In this document: in pieces, positions 53,604 through 62,491 of the stretch
Numbering within the stretch: the stretch's first letter is position 1
How the letters are laid out: every line of letters starts with the position of its first letter
Assembly: GCF_039621805.1 (NCBI RefSeq)
Contig: NZ_CP155075.1
Location: 1,027,222 to 1,091,221 of the forward strand
Direction: 5' to 3'
Length of the DNA: 64,000 nucleotides
DNA from: Paraburkholderia sp. PREW-6R
GTDB lineage: Bacteria; Pseudomonadota; Gammaproteobacteria; Burkholderiales; Burkholderiaceae
Position numbers and translations under genes: made by a program
The notes under the pieces: generated by a model
Seen by the model: only the letters and a program-made list of their open reading frames with translations
Told to the model about the DNA's origin: nothing
The model's database searches: none

Positions 53604-54865
53604 GGCGTCGTCCCCTGAATGCTTGCGACCGAGCGCGTTTTCGTAACCAACGGACAGGTTGACTTCGACAGCGGCTGAAAGGCCTGGTCTGCTGGAATGA
53701 CGGCACGAATATTGTAGTAATCCCAAGGCTTTTTCGATTCCGCCGGCGTTTTGACCTGAACGAGATACAGGTCTTTCATCAGTCTGCCGTCTTCGCGAAT
53801 CGTGCCATGGTGCGCGTAAAGGTCGTCCACCGGCGCGCTCTTCATCTGCTTCATCACGGCGGCGCTGTCGTCCGTGCCTGTCGCGGCCACGGCCTTCAGA
53901 TAGGTGAGCGTAGCGGAATAGGCTGCCGCCTGGATCGCGGTAGGCATCTTGTTCATGCGCTTGTAGAAGCGCTGCGCAAATTGCCGGGTTTTATCGTCCG
54001 TGTCCCAGTAGAAGCCCTCGATGGTGTATAGATTCTGCGCGAGCGGCAAGCCGAGCGAATGCACGTCCGTCAGAAGAAACGCCATGGCTACCACGCTCTG
54101 CTTGCCCGACTTCGTCACGCCAAATTCGTTTGCCGCCTTGACCGCGTTGATCATGTCGCCACCGGCGTCGGCGAGCGCGATCATCTTTGCGCCCGAGGCC
54201 TGCGCCTGCGTCACGTAAGACGAAAAGTCGGACGCATTGAACGGATGCTTTGCGCTTCCCACTACCCTGCCTTTATTCGCGACGATCACCGCCGTCGCGT
54301 CCTGCTCCATGGCTTTTCCGAACGCTGAATCTGCCGTGATGAAGTACCACGAATCGGCCCCGTGCTGCACAAGCAGTTTCGGCGTGCTTGCCAGCGCCAC
54401 GGTGTCGATCTGGTAATGCACCGTGTAGGGCGAACAGGCGTCATTCGTGAGCCGCGATGAATACGCGCCCGTAACCATCACTACACGCTGCTTTTGCCGT
54501 CCGATTTCTACCACGGCGAGCGAAGGAGACGATCCCACGAGGTCGGTAATCATGTCGACATGCTGCTGGTCGAACCACTCGCGCGCTTTGGTGGACGCAA
54601 TGTCCGCCTTGTTCTGGTGATCCGCGAAGACCACGTCGATGGGCTTGCCCGCCACCTTGCCGCCAAATTCTTCGACGGCCATGCGCACGGCTTCGACCGA
54701 GCCTTTTCCGGCGAAGTCCGAATAGATGCCGCTGAGGTCGGTCAGCACGCCAATGCGCACGACGTCGTCGGAAATTCGCGACGTCTGCGCAAAGGTGTCG
54801 ATCGACAGCACGGCAAAGGTCGCACACGCTGACAGGTGCGCCAGTTGCTTCATTCTGAATGACAT
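53600..54865 (-). CDS. ABC-type (LivK-like) substrate-binding protein
   Basis: A 421-residue periplasmic binding protein with a signal peptide (core LAHLSACATFAVLSIDTFAQ) and the type I amino-acid/amide binding fold (VRIGVLTDLSGIYSDFAGKG, VDMITDLVGSSPSLAVVEIG, AALTYLKAV-like segment near the end). No permease or ATPase gene lies in this cluster, so it is an orphan receptor, perhaps sharing a permease elsewhere. It overlaps the TfdA-like gene by 4 bp and probably delivers its substrate. Confidence 0.9.
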   Translation of the reverse strand: MSFRMKQLAHLSACATFAVLSIDTFAQTSRISDDVVRIGVLTDLSGIYSDFAGKGSVEAVRMAVEEFGGKVAGKPIDVVFADHQNKADIASTKAREWFDQQHVDMITDLVGSSPSLAVVEIGRQKQRVVMVTGAYSSRLTNDACSPYTVHYQIDTVALASTPKLLVQHGADSWYFITADSAFGKAMEQDATAVIVANKGRVVGSAKHPFNASDFSSYVTQAQASGAKMIALADAGGDMINAVKAANEFGVTKSGKQSVVAMAFLLTDVHSLGLPLAQNLYTIEGFYWDTDDKTRQFAQRFYKRMNKMPTAIQAAAYSATLTYLKAVAATGTDDSAAVMKQMKSAPVDDLYAHHGTIREDGRLMKDLYLVQVKTPAESKKPWDYYNIRAVIPADQAFQPLSKSTCPLVTKTRSVASIQGTTP

Positions 54866-55001
54866 CGCCGTCTCCTTGCCTTTTATGAACAGCTCTAATT
54901 TTCTACGTACTACGAAGGGTTCGGATCAAGCCAGTGTCCGCCCGAACACCGATCCACCGATCCACCACTACACCGACCCGTAGTCCCGCGTGCCGCGACC
55001 G

Positions 55002-56315
55002 CTACGCGACGACGCTCACGTCCTTGTCCGCGCCGGGTGTTGCCGCGCTGCGTCCAATCGGCTTGGTCACGAACACGAGATAGATCACCGCTGCGGCAGC
55101 TGCCACGCCCGCACTGATCAGCAACGCCTGCACGAAAGAGTGGGTTCTGTCGACGACAATGCCCGTCACGAGTGGCGCGAGCGATCCGCCAAAATAGCCG
55201 CCGAAGTTCTGGATGCTGCTTAACGACGCTACCTGATGCCGCGATGCGACCACCGTGACCAGCGCCCACGCCGATCCGCTCGCCATCTGCACGAAGAACA
55301 TGGCCGCGCAGATGTAAGCCACCGCAAGCGGGACGCTTGGCGTAAACGCAGCCGGCACCGTGAACGCGGCACCGCCGATCAGCCCGACGCACAGCGGCCA
55401 TTTGCGGCTTGCAAGCGCGCCCATGCCGCCACGCAGAAGCCGGTCGGCGATCACGCCACTCAGCAGCACGCCAATCGTGCCGAACACGTAAGGCAACGAC
55501 ACGACCCAGCCTGTCTTTGCAATGGACAGATGACGCTCGTGCTCGAAATACGCAGGCAACCACGCCAGATACAGCCACACCATGTAGATCACGCCGATGT
55601 TGCCGAACACCATGCCCCATGTGGTGCGTTGCGCGAAAAGATTGCGCCATTCCGGCCAGGTGAGCCGCTGGTTGAGCGTGTCACGCTCAGCGTCCTGGCG
55701 CAAATAGTCGAGGTCTTCGGCGGCGAGCCGTCCGTCGCTGCGATTGCGATAGATCAGATACCAGCCGATCGAAATGGCGATGCCGACTGCACCCATCAGA
55801 ATGAACATGCCGCGCCACCCGAAGCCGAGCATGGCAATGGTCAGCAGAGGAGGCGCGAGGCCCGGCCCGAGCGTGGTGGCCGCAGCGAAGATCCCGGTCG
55901 GCGCGCCACGGTCGCGTACGGCAAACCATTCGCTGACGACCTTCGCGGAAGCGGGAAACTGCGGCGATTCGCCGATGCCGAGCAACACCCGCACAACGAG
56001 GAACTGCTGCAACGTATTGACGAGGCCGCCCGCGAGTTGCGCGAGCGACCACACGAACATACCCAGTCCCATCATGACCCGCGCGCCGAAGCGGTCCACG
56101 AGCACGCCTACCGGCAGTTGCGAAAGCGCGTAGGGTAGCGCGAATGCGGATAACAACAGACCCATCTGCGACGCGCTCAATCCCAATTCGGCCGAGATCG
56201 AGTGATTCGCGATCGACAGCGTGCTGCGGTCCATGTAATTGACGATTCCCGCGATCGTCAGAAAGCTCATCGCAATCCACTGGATGCGACGAACCCTGGA
56301 AGGCTTGCGTTCCAT
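55002..56315 (-). CDS. MFS transporter of the anion:cation symporter family
   Basis: A 437-residue, twelve-helix carrier. The loop 2-3 signature is present as GVLVDRFGARVMMGLG, and MDRSTLSIANHSI is the usual family start. The ACS family takes up organic anions such as sugar acids, phthalates or hydroxyacids by proton symport. It starts 73 bp after the hydroxylase stop codon. Likely the main uptake route for the pathway substrate. Confidence 0.9.
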   Translation of the reverse strand: MERKPSRVRRIQWIAMSFLTIAGIVNYMDRSTLSIANHSISAELGLSASQMGLLLSAFALPYALSQLPVGVLVDRFGARVMMGLGMFVWSLAQLAGGLVNTLQQFLVVRVLLGIGESPQFPASAKVVSEWFAVRDRGAPTGIFAAATTLGPGLAPPLLTIAMLGFGWRGMFILMGAVGIAISIGWYLIYRNRSDGRLAAEDLDYLRQDAERDTLNQRLTWPEWRNLFAQRTTWGMVFGNIGVIYMVWLYLAWLPAYFEHERHLSIAKTGWVVSLPYVFGTIGVLLSGVIADRLLRGGMGALASRKWPLCVGLIGGAAFTVPAAFTPSVPLAVAYICAAMFFVQMASGSAWALVTVVASRHQVASLSSIQNFGGYFGGSLAPLVTGIVVDRTHSFVQALLISAGVAAAAAVIYLVFVTKPIGRSAATPGADKDVSVVA

Positions 56316-56388
56316 TCTTTGTCTCCCTGATTATGTAATCGACCGGATCGGCGCGCGGGCCACGAGGGGCCGCGAACGTGCCCCTCGT

Positions 56389-57162
56389 CTATTTCATCGA
56401 GCGCGCTCCAACGCCGTTTTTATGGCGCTTCGCGGGCGTGACACGAACGTGTTTCTCGGACATGCCGTTGAAGATCGTGCCGATCAGACCGCGGTCCAGA
56501 TCGGATGTGTTGAAGAGCCAGTCGGCGAGCGGCAACGTGAAGTTCATGTTGTGCGTCATCATCAGCTGCTGGTTGTGATGCGCAATATGATGGCGGCGCA
56601 TCGTCGCCACCAGCGGAAAGTGCCGCACAAAGGCGTTATCCGGCATGTGCGCGCAAAGATGCATCGCTTCGAAAATCAGGTACATCGCCACCGTGCTCGC
56701 GATCAGCAGCCAGCCCGCGTTCGCAGACCACACGAACCCTACGATCAGCGCCGGAACCGCCGTCATCACGACAATGCCAGGCAACGCAAAAGTGGGAAAG
56801 AACACGATGTTAAGATCGCGCGTGCCGCTCAGGCGCGGCTCCTCGTGTGTGAAAAACTGGTGATGCGTGAGCGTGTGCCGCTGGTAAAGCGCGCGTGTCA
56901 CCGCGTTGTTGCCGGGCTTGTGAAGGAAATGCACATGCACGTACCACTCCATCAGATTCCAGCCGACTATCACGACGGGCACGACCAGCCACTCCATCGC
57001 CGTGACCGGCGCATGAATGCGCCAGATGCACAGCGCAAGAACCACGGCGCCTATGGCGAGGATGACGGCGCCGTGCCGCAGGCCGCTATAGTCGACGGGA
57101 ATCGCGTCGCGATACTGCGCCTGGAACGCCGCCTGTTTCGGGCTTGCGTGTGAAGCGTTCAT
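56389..57162 (-). CDS. Fatty acid hydroxylase/sterol desaturase superfamily protein
   Basis: A 257-residue membrane di-iron protein. Histidine clusters are HVHFLHK, QRHTLTHH, HLCAHMP and RRHHIAHHNQQ, with four membrane helices. GAGGAGA precedes ATG 57162. Its place inside a catabolic operon, between a FAD oxidase and a transporter, is unusual; hydroxylation of a hydrophobic substrate side chain is one possibility. Substrate unknown. Confidence 0.85.
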   Translation of the reverse strand: MNASHASPKQAAFQAQYRDAIPVDYSGLRHGAVILAIGAVVLALCIWRIHAPVTAMEWLVVPVVIVGWNLMEWYVHVHFLHKPGNNAVTRALYQRHTLTHHQFFTHEEPRLSGTRDLNIVFFPTFALPGIVVMTAVPALIVGFVWSANAGWLLIASTVAMYLIFEAMHLCAHMPDNAFVRHFPLVATMRRHHIAHHNQQLMMTHNMNFTLPLADWLFNTSDLDRGLIGTIFNGMSEKHVRVTPAKRHKNGVGARSMK

Positions 57163-57187
57163 GATATCTGTCTCCTCTTTGATTCGT

Positions 57188-58717
57188 TCACGCTGCCGCG
57201 TGTCGCACACGTTCGCTGATCGCGGCGCCGGCTTTTGCCGCGCCGGATTCCGGCGACATCAGCACCTTGTCCGGATTGAACAGCATCTGCGGGTCGAGCA
57301 CTGACTTGATCTTGCGCATCACGTCGAGTTCCACCGCCGATTTGTAGCACGCGAGCGCGCGCTTTTTCGTGAGGCCGATACCGTGCTCCGCGCTGATCGA
57401 GCCGTTCATGCTCGCGACCAGATCGAATACCGCGTCCTCGAAAGCGGCGGCCGTCGCGATGAACGTGCCGTCGTCGCCGATGGGTGCGGTCAGGTTGAAG
57501 TGAACGTTGCCGTCGCCGACATGACCGAACGCGAGCGGCCGCACATTGGCGGATATCTGCCGACACGCTTCGATCGCCGCCTTGACGAACGAAGGCACCG
57601 AAGTAACCGGTACCGACACGTCGTATTTGAGCGACGCGCCCTCGCCTTTCTGCGCTTCGACCACGCCCTCGCGAATTTTCCAGAATGCCTGGCGTTGCTG
57701 CTCGGTCGTGGCGATCACGCCGTCGGTCACGCTGTCCGCTTCGAGCGCCGCAGCAAACACTCCTTCCATGACGGCGTCGAGCGAGGCATCGCGCGCAGAT
57801 GTCGACATTTCGAGCAGTACGTACCACGGCGACGGCGCGTCCAGCGGATCGCGAACGCCCTCCACATGCCGCGCCGCGATTTCCACGCCGAAGCGCGGAA
57901 TGAATTCGAACGCGGTCAGCAGATCGGCGGTCATCGTGCGCGCAAGCGACAGAAGTTCGATCACGGCGTCGAGCGACGGTAGCGCGAATATCGCAGTCGA
58001 ATGGCTGACAGGTTTCGGGTAGAGCTTGAGCGTGGCCGCCGTAATGATGCCCAGCGTGCCCTCCGCGCCAATGAACAGATGCTTGAGGTCATAGCCGGTG
58101 TTGTCTTTGCGCAGCAGCCGCAGGCTGTTCATCACCCGACCGTCCGGCAGCACGACTTCGACACCGAGCGTCAACTCGCGCGCATTGCCGTAGCGCAGCA
58201 CCTGAACGCCGCCGGCGTTGGTCGACAGATTGCCGCCTATCTGGCAGCTTCCCTGCGCGCCGAGGCTCAGCGGGAACAGGCGATCGTGCTGTTCGGCGAT
58301 CGCCTGGATGTCGGCAAGCACACAACCCGCTTCCACGGTGAGCGTGAAATTCTCCGGATCGATGGCACGCACGCGGCGCATGCGGCTTAGCGAAAGCACG
58401 ATATTCGGCGAGTCACCCGGCGGGACAGCGGCGCCGCATAAGCCCGTGTTGCCGCCTTGCGGAATGACTTTCAGGCCGGCCGCCGCGCAAAGCGCTACGA
58501 CGCGCGACACCTCGTCCGTACTCGCGGGGCGCACCACGAGCCGGGTGGCCCCACGGTACAGGCCGCGCGATTCGGTGAGATACGGTTCGATATCGCCGGG
58601 CGCGGCGAGCCAGCCTGCCTCGCCGACCACGTCGCGAATCTGCGCCAGGGCGGCGTTCACTTCCATGAGCGAAGCGTCGATCCGTCCTGCCGCTATCGCC
58701 GGTTCGAAAGCATTCAT
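57188..58717 (-). CDS. FAD-linked oxidase (D-lactate/glycolate oxidase GlcD-type)
   Basis: A 509-residue flavoenzyme of the PCMH-type FAD family that oxidises 2-hydroxyacids. The FAD domain contains LVVRPASTDEVSRVVALCAA, VIPQGGNTGLCGAAVP and a Gly-rich LSTNAGG; the C-terminal cap has ISAEHGIG and MLFNPDKVL, standard in D-lactate dehydrogenase/GlcD proteins. It overlaps the upstream tautomerase gene by 4 bp. The partner subunits GlcE/GlcF are absent, so it likely works alone with a quinone or other acceptor on a D-2-hydroxyacid intermediate. Confidence 0.92.
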   Translation of the reverse strand: MNAFEPAIAAGRIDASLMEVNAALAQIRDVVGEAGWLAAPGDIEPYLTESRGLYRGATRLVVRPASTDEVSRVVALCAAAGLKVIPQGGNTGLCGAAVPPGDSPNIVLSLSRMRRVRAIDPENFTLTVEAGCVLADIQAIAEQHDRLFPLSLGAQGSCQIGGNLSTNAGGVQVLRYGNARELTLGVEVVLPDGRVMNSLRLLRKDNTGYDLKHLFIGAEGTLGIITAATLKLYPKPVSHSTAIFALPSLDAVIELLSLARTMTADLLTAFEFIPRFGVEIAARHVEGVRDPLDAPSPWYVLLEMSTSARDASLDAVMEGVFAAALEADSVTDGVIATTEQQRQAFWKIREGVVEAQKGEGASLKYDVSVPVTSVPSFVKAAIEACRQISANVRPLAFGHVGDGNVHFNLTAPIGDDGTFIATAAAFEDAVFDLVASMNGSISAEHGIGLTKKRALACYKSAVELDVMRKIKSVLDPQMLFNPDKVLMSPESGAAKAGAAISERVRHAAA

Positions 58718-58917
58718 GACTGGCCGCCCGCGGGACCCGGATATTTCTGCGCGCCGCCCACCGCGAAATTTTCCGGCGGAATGTCGCGAATGATGATCCG
58801 TACATCTTCGCGGCGCACACCGGCGGCCTCGATCGTCGCGTTCGTCAACGCAGTGATAAGCCGACGCTTGAGCTCCGGCGAGCGCCCTTCGATCAGGTTC
58901 ACTTCGATGATCGGCAT
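58714..58917 (-). CDS. 4-Oxalocrotonate tautomerase family protein
   Basis: A 67-residue enzyme starting Met-Pro-Ile-Ile, exposing catalytic Pro-1, with the usual single helix (LKRRLITALTNATIEA) and a central Arg (REDVRIIIRD) in place. It is the first gene of the leftward operon and overlaps the FAD oxidase gene (ATGA). It presumably isomerises an unsaturated 2-oxoacid. A palindrome lies 74 bp before its start. Confidence 0.9.
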   Translation of the reverse strand: MPIIEVNLIEGRSPELKRRLITALTNATIEAAGVRREDVRIIIRDIPPENFAVGGAQKYPGPAGGQS

Positions 58918-58990
58918 GACCGTTGTCCCCTTCGTATGGATGGAGCCAATTTAAAAGATCCCGGTCTGATATGTAAACAATATAAATTCT

Positions 58991-59006
58991 GTTCTAATAT
59001 GAGAAC
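58991..59006. promoter_or_regulatory. IclR-operator candidate
   Basis: GTTCT-aatatg-AGAAC is a 16-bp inverted repeat (5-bp arms, 6-bp spacer) in the 119-bp AT-rich gap between the IclR gene and the tautomerase gene. It sits 30 bp before the IclR start and 74 bp before the tautomerase start, fitting control of both by IclR. Confidence 0.6.
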
Positions 59007-59036
59007 ACATCGCACGTCATTCCGAAGGCCGAACAC

Positions 59037-59882
59037 ATGAAACGCGCCGCCCGCCAGATCATCGAACCCAGCGACATCCAGCCCGACGAAGCGGCCGAAG
59101 GCATCGGGCCGCCGCGCGCGCCCGTGCGAAGCCTCAATATCCTGCAACGGCTCGTGCGCTCGTCGAATGGACTCACGCTATCGCAGCTCGCCACGGCGCT
59201 GGACATTCCGAAGACTTCCGTGCTGTCGCTGCTCAAGGCGCTGACACAGGCCGGCTACGTCCACTCGGACGGTGCGCGCTACGCGCTCGGTCCAGAAGCC
59301 TTGCAACTCGGCACGCTGATCGCCGCGCGCGCAACCGCGCCCGATGTCAGTCAGTTACCCGCTATCGCGCAACCCTTCCTGGAATCACTCGCTGAGCATT
59401 CAGGCGAAACGGTATTCGTGCTGACGCTTTCCGAAGATCACGAGTACGTGGTGTATGTGGCACGCGCCGAGAGCGCGCATCCCATCCGCTTCATGGCCTC
59501 GATCGGCGAACGGCGGCCGCTGTATTCGTCGGCGGGCGGCCGCACCATGCTGGCTTTTTTCAGCGAAGAGGAACAGGAAAACTATCTGCGCGCGCTCAAG
59601 CCCATTGCCTTCACGAGTCGCACCGTCACGGACAAGAACCGCATTCGCAAAATGCTGCGCGACATTCGCCGCACCGGCATTGCGAGCACGGTGGACGACA
59701 CGCACGTGGGCGTGTCTGCGTATGGCACGCCGGTCTATTCGAGCGGCGGTGGCGTCATCGCGGCGCTCGTGCTGGCCGCGCCCACCGAGCGCGCCGGCCC
59801 GCAAAGCGAGCGGTTGATTGCGCTGTTGCGTGAATCGGCAAGCGCGCTGTCGCGCGCGATGGGCTACCTCACGCCGGATTGA
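59037..59882 (+). CDS. IclR family transcriptional regulator
   Basis: A 281-residue regulator with an N-terminal winged helix (GLTLSQLATALDIPKTSVLS) and a C-terminal effector domain (AEHSGETVFVLTLSEDHEYV, RRPLYSSAGGRTMLAF, STVDDTHVGVSAYGTPVYS). It diverges from the tautomerase/oxidase operon and is convergent with the hydroxyacid dehydrogenase operon, overlapping it by 19 bp at the end. It most likely controls the catabolic island, answering to its substrate. Confidence 0.93.
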   Translation: MKRAARQIIEPSDIQPDEAAEGIGPPRAPVRSLNILQRLVRSSNGLTLSQLATALDIPKTSVLSLLKALTQAGYVHSDGARYALGPEALQLGTLIAARATAPDVSQLPAIAQPFLESLAEHSGETVFVLTLSEDHEYVVYVARAESAHPIRFMASIGERRPLYSSAGGRTMLAFFSEEEQENYLRALKPIAFTSRTVTDKNRIRKMLRDIRRTGIASTVDDTHVGVSAYGTPVYSSGGGVIAALVLAAPTERAGPQSERLIALLRESASALSRAMGYLTPD

Positions 59883-60886
59883 AGCGTCGGCGCCGCACGT
59901 TGCGTCAACACCTCCGGATTAAGAATGCACGGCGGCCGGCCAGCGGCCGGACCCACGTCCAGCGCGGCAAGCAGATTGTCCACCGCGAGATTGGCGAGCG
60001 CGCGACGCGCAGCGGTGGTGGCGCTACCCGTGTGCGGCGTCATCACGAGATGCGGAGCGTGAAGCAACTCCGGGTGAAGCGCGGGTTCGTTCTCGTACAC
60101 GTCCAGTCCTGCCGACGCGATCGTCCCGTCTTTAAGCGCTTGCGCCAGCGCCGCGTCATCCACGATTCCGCCGCGCGCGATGTTCACGAGCGTTGCCGTA
60201 CGCTTCATTTGCGCGAGTTGCGGCGCCCCGATCAGATGATGCGCGTCGACGCTGTACGGCAAAGTGAGCATGACGTGGTCGGCTTGCGCGAGCAGTTCGT
60301 CGAGCGGCACGTAACGCGCGCCGCTCGCGCGCTCGAGTTCGGGATCGAGCCGTGATCGATTGTGATACATCACCTTCATGTCGAAGCCCGCCGCACGCCT
60401 TGCGACAGCGCGCCCAATGCGCCCCATTCCCACTATGCCAAGCGTGGAATGGTGCAGGTCGACGCCCAGGAACAGGTTGTACGCAAAGCCGCGCCAACTT
60501 CCCGAACGCACGTGCTGGTCGCTTTCCACCATACGGCGCGAGGCGGCAATCAGCAGCCCCCACGCGAGATCGGCGACGCTGTCGTTTGAAATATCCGGCG
60601 TGTTGGTCGCGATAATGCCCGCCTTCGTGATCGCCGGCAGATCGAAATTGTTATAACCGGCTGCGCAGTTCGCCACGGCGCGAAGCTGCGGACATGCCGC
60701 GATCAACGCAGCGTCGATCCGCTCCGCGCCCATCAGCATCGCGCCGGTCTTGTCGGCCATGCGGCGGCGCAATTCGTCCGCGCTGAACGGCTGGTCGGTG
60801 GCATTGCGCTCCACGTCGAAGTGCGCTTCGAGCCGCTCGATAATGTCGGGAAACGTTGCACGCGCAAGCAGGATTCTCGGCTTCAC
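59864..60886 (-). CDS. D-isomer specific 2-hydroxyacid dehydrogenase
   Basis: A 340-residue NAD(P)-dependent enzyme of the D-2-hydroxyacid family. Landmarks: VANCAAGYNNFDL before the cofactor domain, LGIVGMGRIGRAVARRA (nucleotide turn), LVNIARGGIVDD with the catalytic Arg and TPHTGSAT with the catalytic His. It reduces 2-oxoacids such as glyoxylate, hydroxypyruvate or 2-ketogluconate. Its start overlaps the alcohol dehydrogenase stop by 4 bp. Its end overlaps the IclR gene end. Confidence 0.92.
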   Translation of the reverse strand: MKPRILLARATFPDIIERLEAHFDVERNATDQPFSADELRRRMADKTGAMLMGAERIDAALIAACPQLRAVANCAAGYNNFDLPAITKAGIIATNTPDISNDSVADLAWGLLIAASRRMVESDQHVRSGSWRGFAYNLFLGVDLHHSTLGIVGMGRIGRAVARRAAGFDMKVMYHNRSRLDPELERASGARYVPLDELLAQADHVMLTLPYSVDAHHLIGAPQLAQMKRTATLVNIARGGIVDDAALAQALKDGTIASAGLDVYENEPALHPELLHAPHLVMTPHTGSATTAARRALANLAVDNLLAALDVGPAAGRPPCILNPEVLTQRAAPTLQSGVR

Positions 60887-61992
60887 TCGATCATCCCCGG
60901 TTCAGTCGAATTGTCGGGCTGCAAAACGGCCCGTCCGATCACGCGTCCGGCCCGCATGTCCGCGAGCGCCGCGTTCACATCGCCGAGTGCCACGCGTGTG
61001 AGCGGCACGGGCGGAAATCCCTTCGTGGCGACCAGTTGCATCAACGCGCGCATTTCAGCGAGCGAGCCGACATACGAACCTTCGAGCGACAGCGCGCGCA
61101 GCACGAGCGTGGGCACCGGCAGCACCAGTTCGCCACCGAACATGCCGACGACAATCAGCTTGCCGCCCTTGCGCAGCAGGTCGACGCCGAGTGCAACGGT
61201 CTCCGGAGTGCCGACGAAATCGATCACGGCGGCCGCGCCGCCCGGCAACGCCGCGTGCGCCGCTTCGACGCCGGACGCGTCGTTGCTGAACGCTTTGACC
61301 GCGCCGGCTTCAATGGCGGCTCGACGACGCGCGGCGTCGGGTTCGATCGCGACCGGCGGCGGCATGCCGAGCATGGCGGCGAGCGCGAGCGACATCAGGC
61401 CAAGACCGCCCGCGCCGATGATCGCCACCGGACCGTCGCCCGCATGCCGCCGCGCTTTCGTCAACGCGCTATAGGTCGTGACGCCGGAGCAGGCGAGCGG
61501 CGCGGCCTGTGCTGCGTCCACGTCGCGCTCGAGTGGGAACAGATAGCGCGAATGCGGCACCCGCAAATGGGTCGCGAATCCGCCGTCCCTGAACACGCCG
61601 AGAAATCGCGGTGACGCACACAGGTGGCCTTCCCCCGCGGCGCACAGTGCGCAGTGGTCACAGCCGATCCATGGATAAACCAGCACGCGCTGACCGACTG
61701 CCATGCCCGTAGCCTCTGGACCGAGCGCCACGACTTCTCCGGCGGTTTCATGTCCCGGTGTGTGAGGCAGCGTGACGCCGCGCTCGCTCATCGCAACCTT
61801 GCGTCCGCGGCCGAGATCGAAAAAGCCGTCGTGCAGATGCAGGTCCGTGTGGCAGATGCTGGCCGCCAGCACACGGACAATCACGTCGCTACCGCTTGCC
61901 TGAGGGACTGGCGCCTCATCGCGCTCCAGCGGACGCCCGCACTCGACGATCCGATAGCGCACTGCGTTGCCTGCCCGATCTGCCCTTGTCAT
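60883..61992 (-). CDS. Zinc-dependent alcohol dehydrogenase
   Basis: A 369-residue medium-chain dehydrogenase. Catalytic zinc ligands are in SICHTDLHLHDG and PHTPGHETAGEV; structural zinc cysteines in WIGCDHCALCAAGEGHLC; cofactor turn GAGGLG. It oxidises an alcohol to an aldehyde, or the reverse, with NAD(P). ATG 61992 with GGGGAC upstream is chosen; the frame is open further. Part of the leftward operon; overlaps the hydroxyacid dehydrogenase gene. Confidence 0.9.
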   Translation of the reverse strand: MTRADRAGNAVRYRIVECGRPLERDEAPVPQASGSDVIVRVLAASICHTDLHLHDGFFDLGRGRKVAMSERGVTLPHTPGHETAGEVVALGPEATGMAVGQRVLVYPWIGCDHCALCAAGEGHLCASPRFLGVFRDGGFATHLRVPHSRYLFPLERDVDAAQAAPLACSGVTTYSALTKARRHAGDGPVAIIGAGGLGLMSLALAAMLGMPPPVAIEPDAARRRAAIEAGAVKAFSNDASGVEAAHAALPGGAAAVIDFVGTPETVALGVDLLRKGGKLIVVGMFGGELVLPVPTLVLRALSLEGSYVGSLAEMRALMQLVATKGFPPVPLTRVALGDVNAALADMRAGRVIGRAVLQPDNSTEPGMIE

Positions 61993-62045
61993 GCGAATGT
62001 CCCCAGAATGTGTGGGCGCGCCATCGACCGCGTGCCGTCTTCCTG

Positions 62046-62480
62046 TCACTGCTGCGGCGCGGCGGCGCCCGACGGCGTCGCACGGCGCTCATAAGCCGGC
62101 ACGTCCGCGGGCACGTGGTGAAATGTCTGTCTGTCGCACGTGAAGATCACGACATCCGGGCTGCCGAACAGCGACGGAGTGTCGAGTGTGCCGACTTTCA
62201 CGAGCACCAGCCCTGGCATGCGCGGCGAGCGCGTGAGCAGGTGCGTGCCGCAGTCCGGGCAGAATTCACGGGTAACCGGCGCGGGCAGATCGGGCCGCGT
62301 AAACTGTTTTGGCGTGCCGGTTTTGTAGTGCAAGCCGTTCGCATCGAGCACGACGATGAGGTTCGGATTGCCGCCGGAAATGTATTGGCATTCGCGGCAA
62401 CAGCATTGAATGCGCGCCTTGATTTCGCTGTGCGCACGGTAGCGGAGCGCGCCGCAATAGCAGCGTCCGGTGAGCATCAT
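62046..62480 (-). CDS. GFA (glutathione-dependent formaldehyde-activating enzyme-like) family protein
   Basis: A 144-residue small zinc protein with the GFA pattern: GRCYCGALRY, CCCRECQYISGG and FCPDCGTHLLTR. ATG 62480 after GGGAGA is preferred; an ATG five codons earlier is also possible. It lies 54 bp before the alcohol dehydrogenase gene. The role in this operon is not clear; other GFA proteins are not confirmed glutathione enzymes. Confidence 0.85.
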   Translation of the reverse strand: MMLTGRCYCGALRYRAHSEIKARIQCCCRECQYISGGNPNLIVVLDANGLHYKTGTPKQFTRPDLPAPVTREFCPDCGTHLLTRSPRMPGLVLVKVGTLDTPSLFGSPDVVIFTCDRQTFHHVPADVPAYERRATPSGAAAPQQ

Positions 62481-62491
62481 GGTGTCTCCCT

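Noticed and set aside
55236..57153. Two long plus-strand frames opposite the MFS and hydroxylase genes
   Set aside because: Arg/His-rich antisense translations without start signals; the minus-strand genes carry full family motifs.
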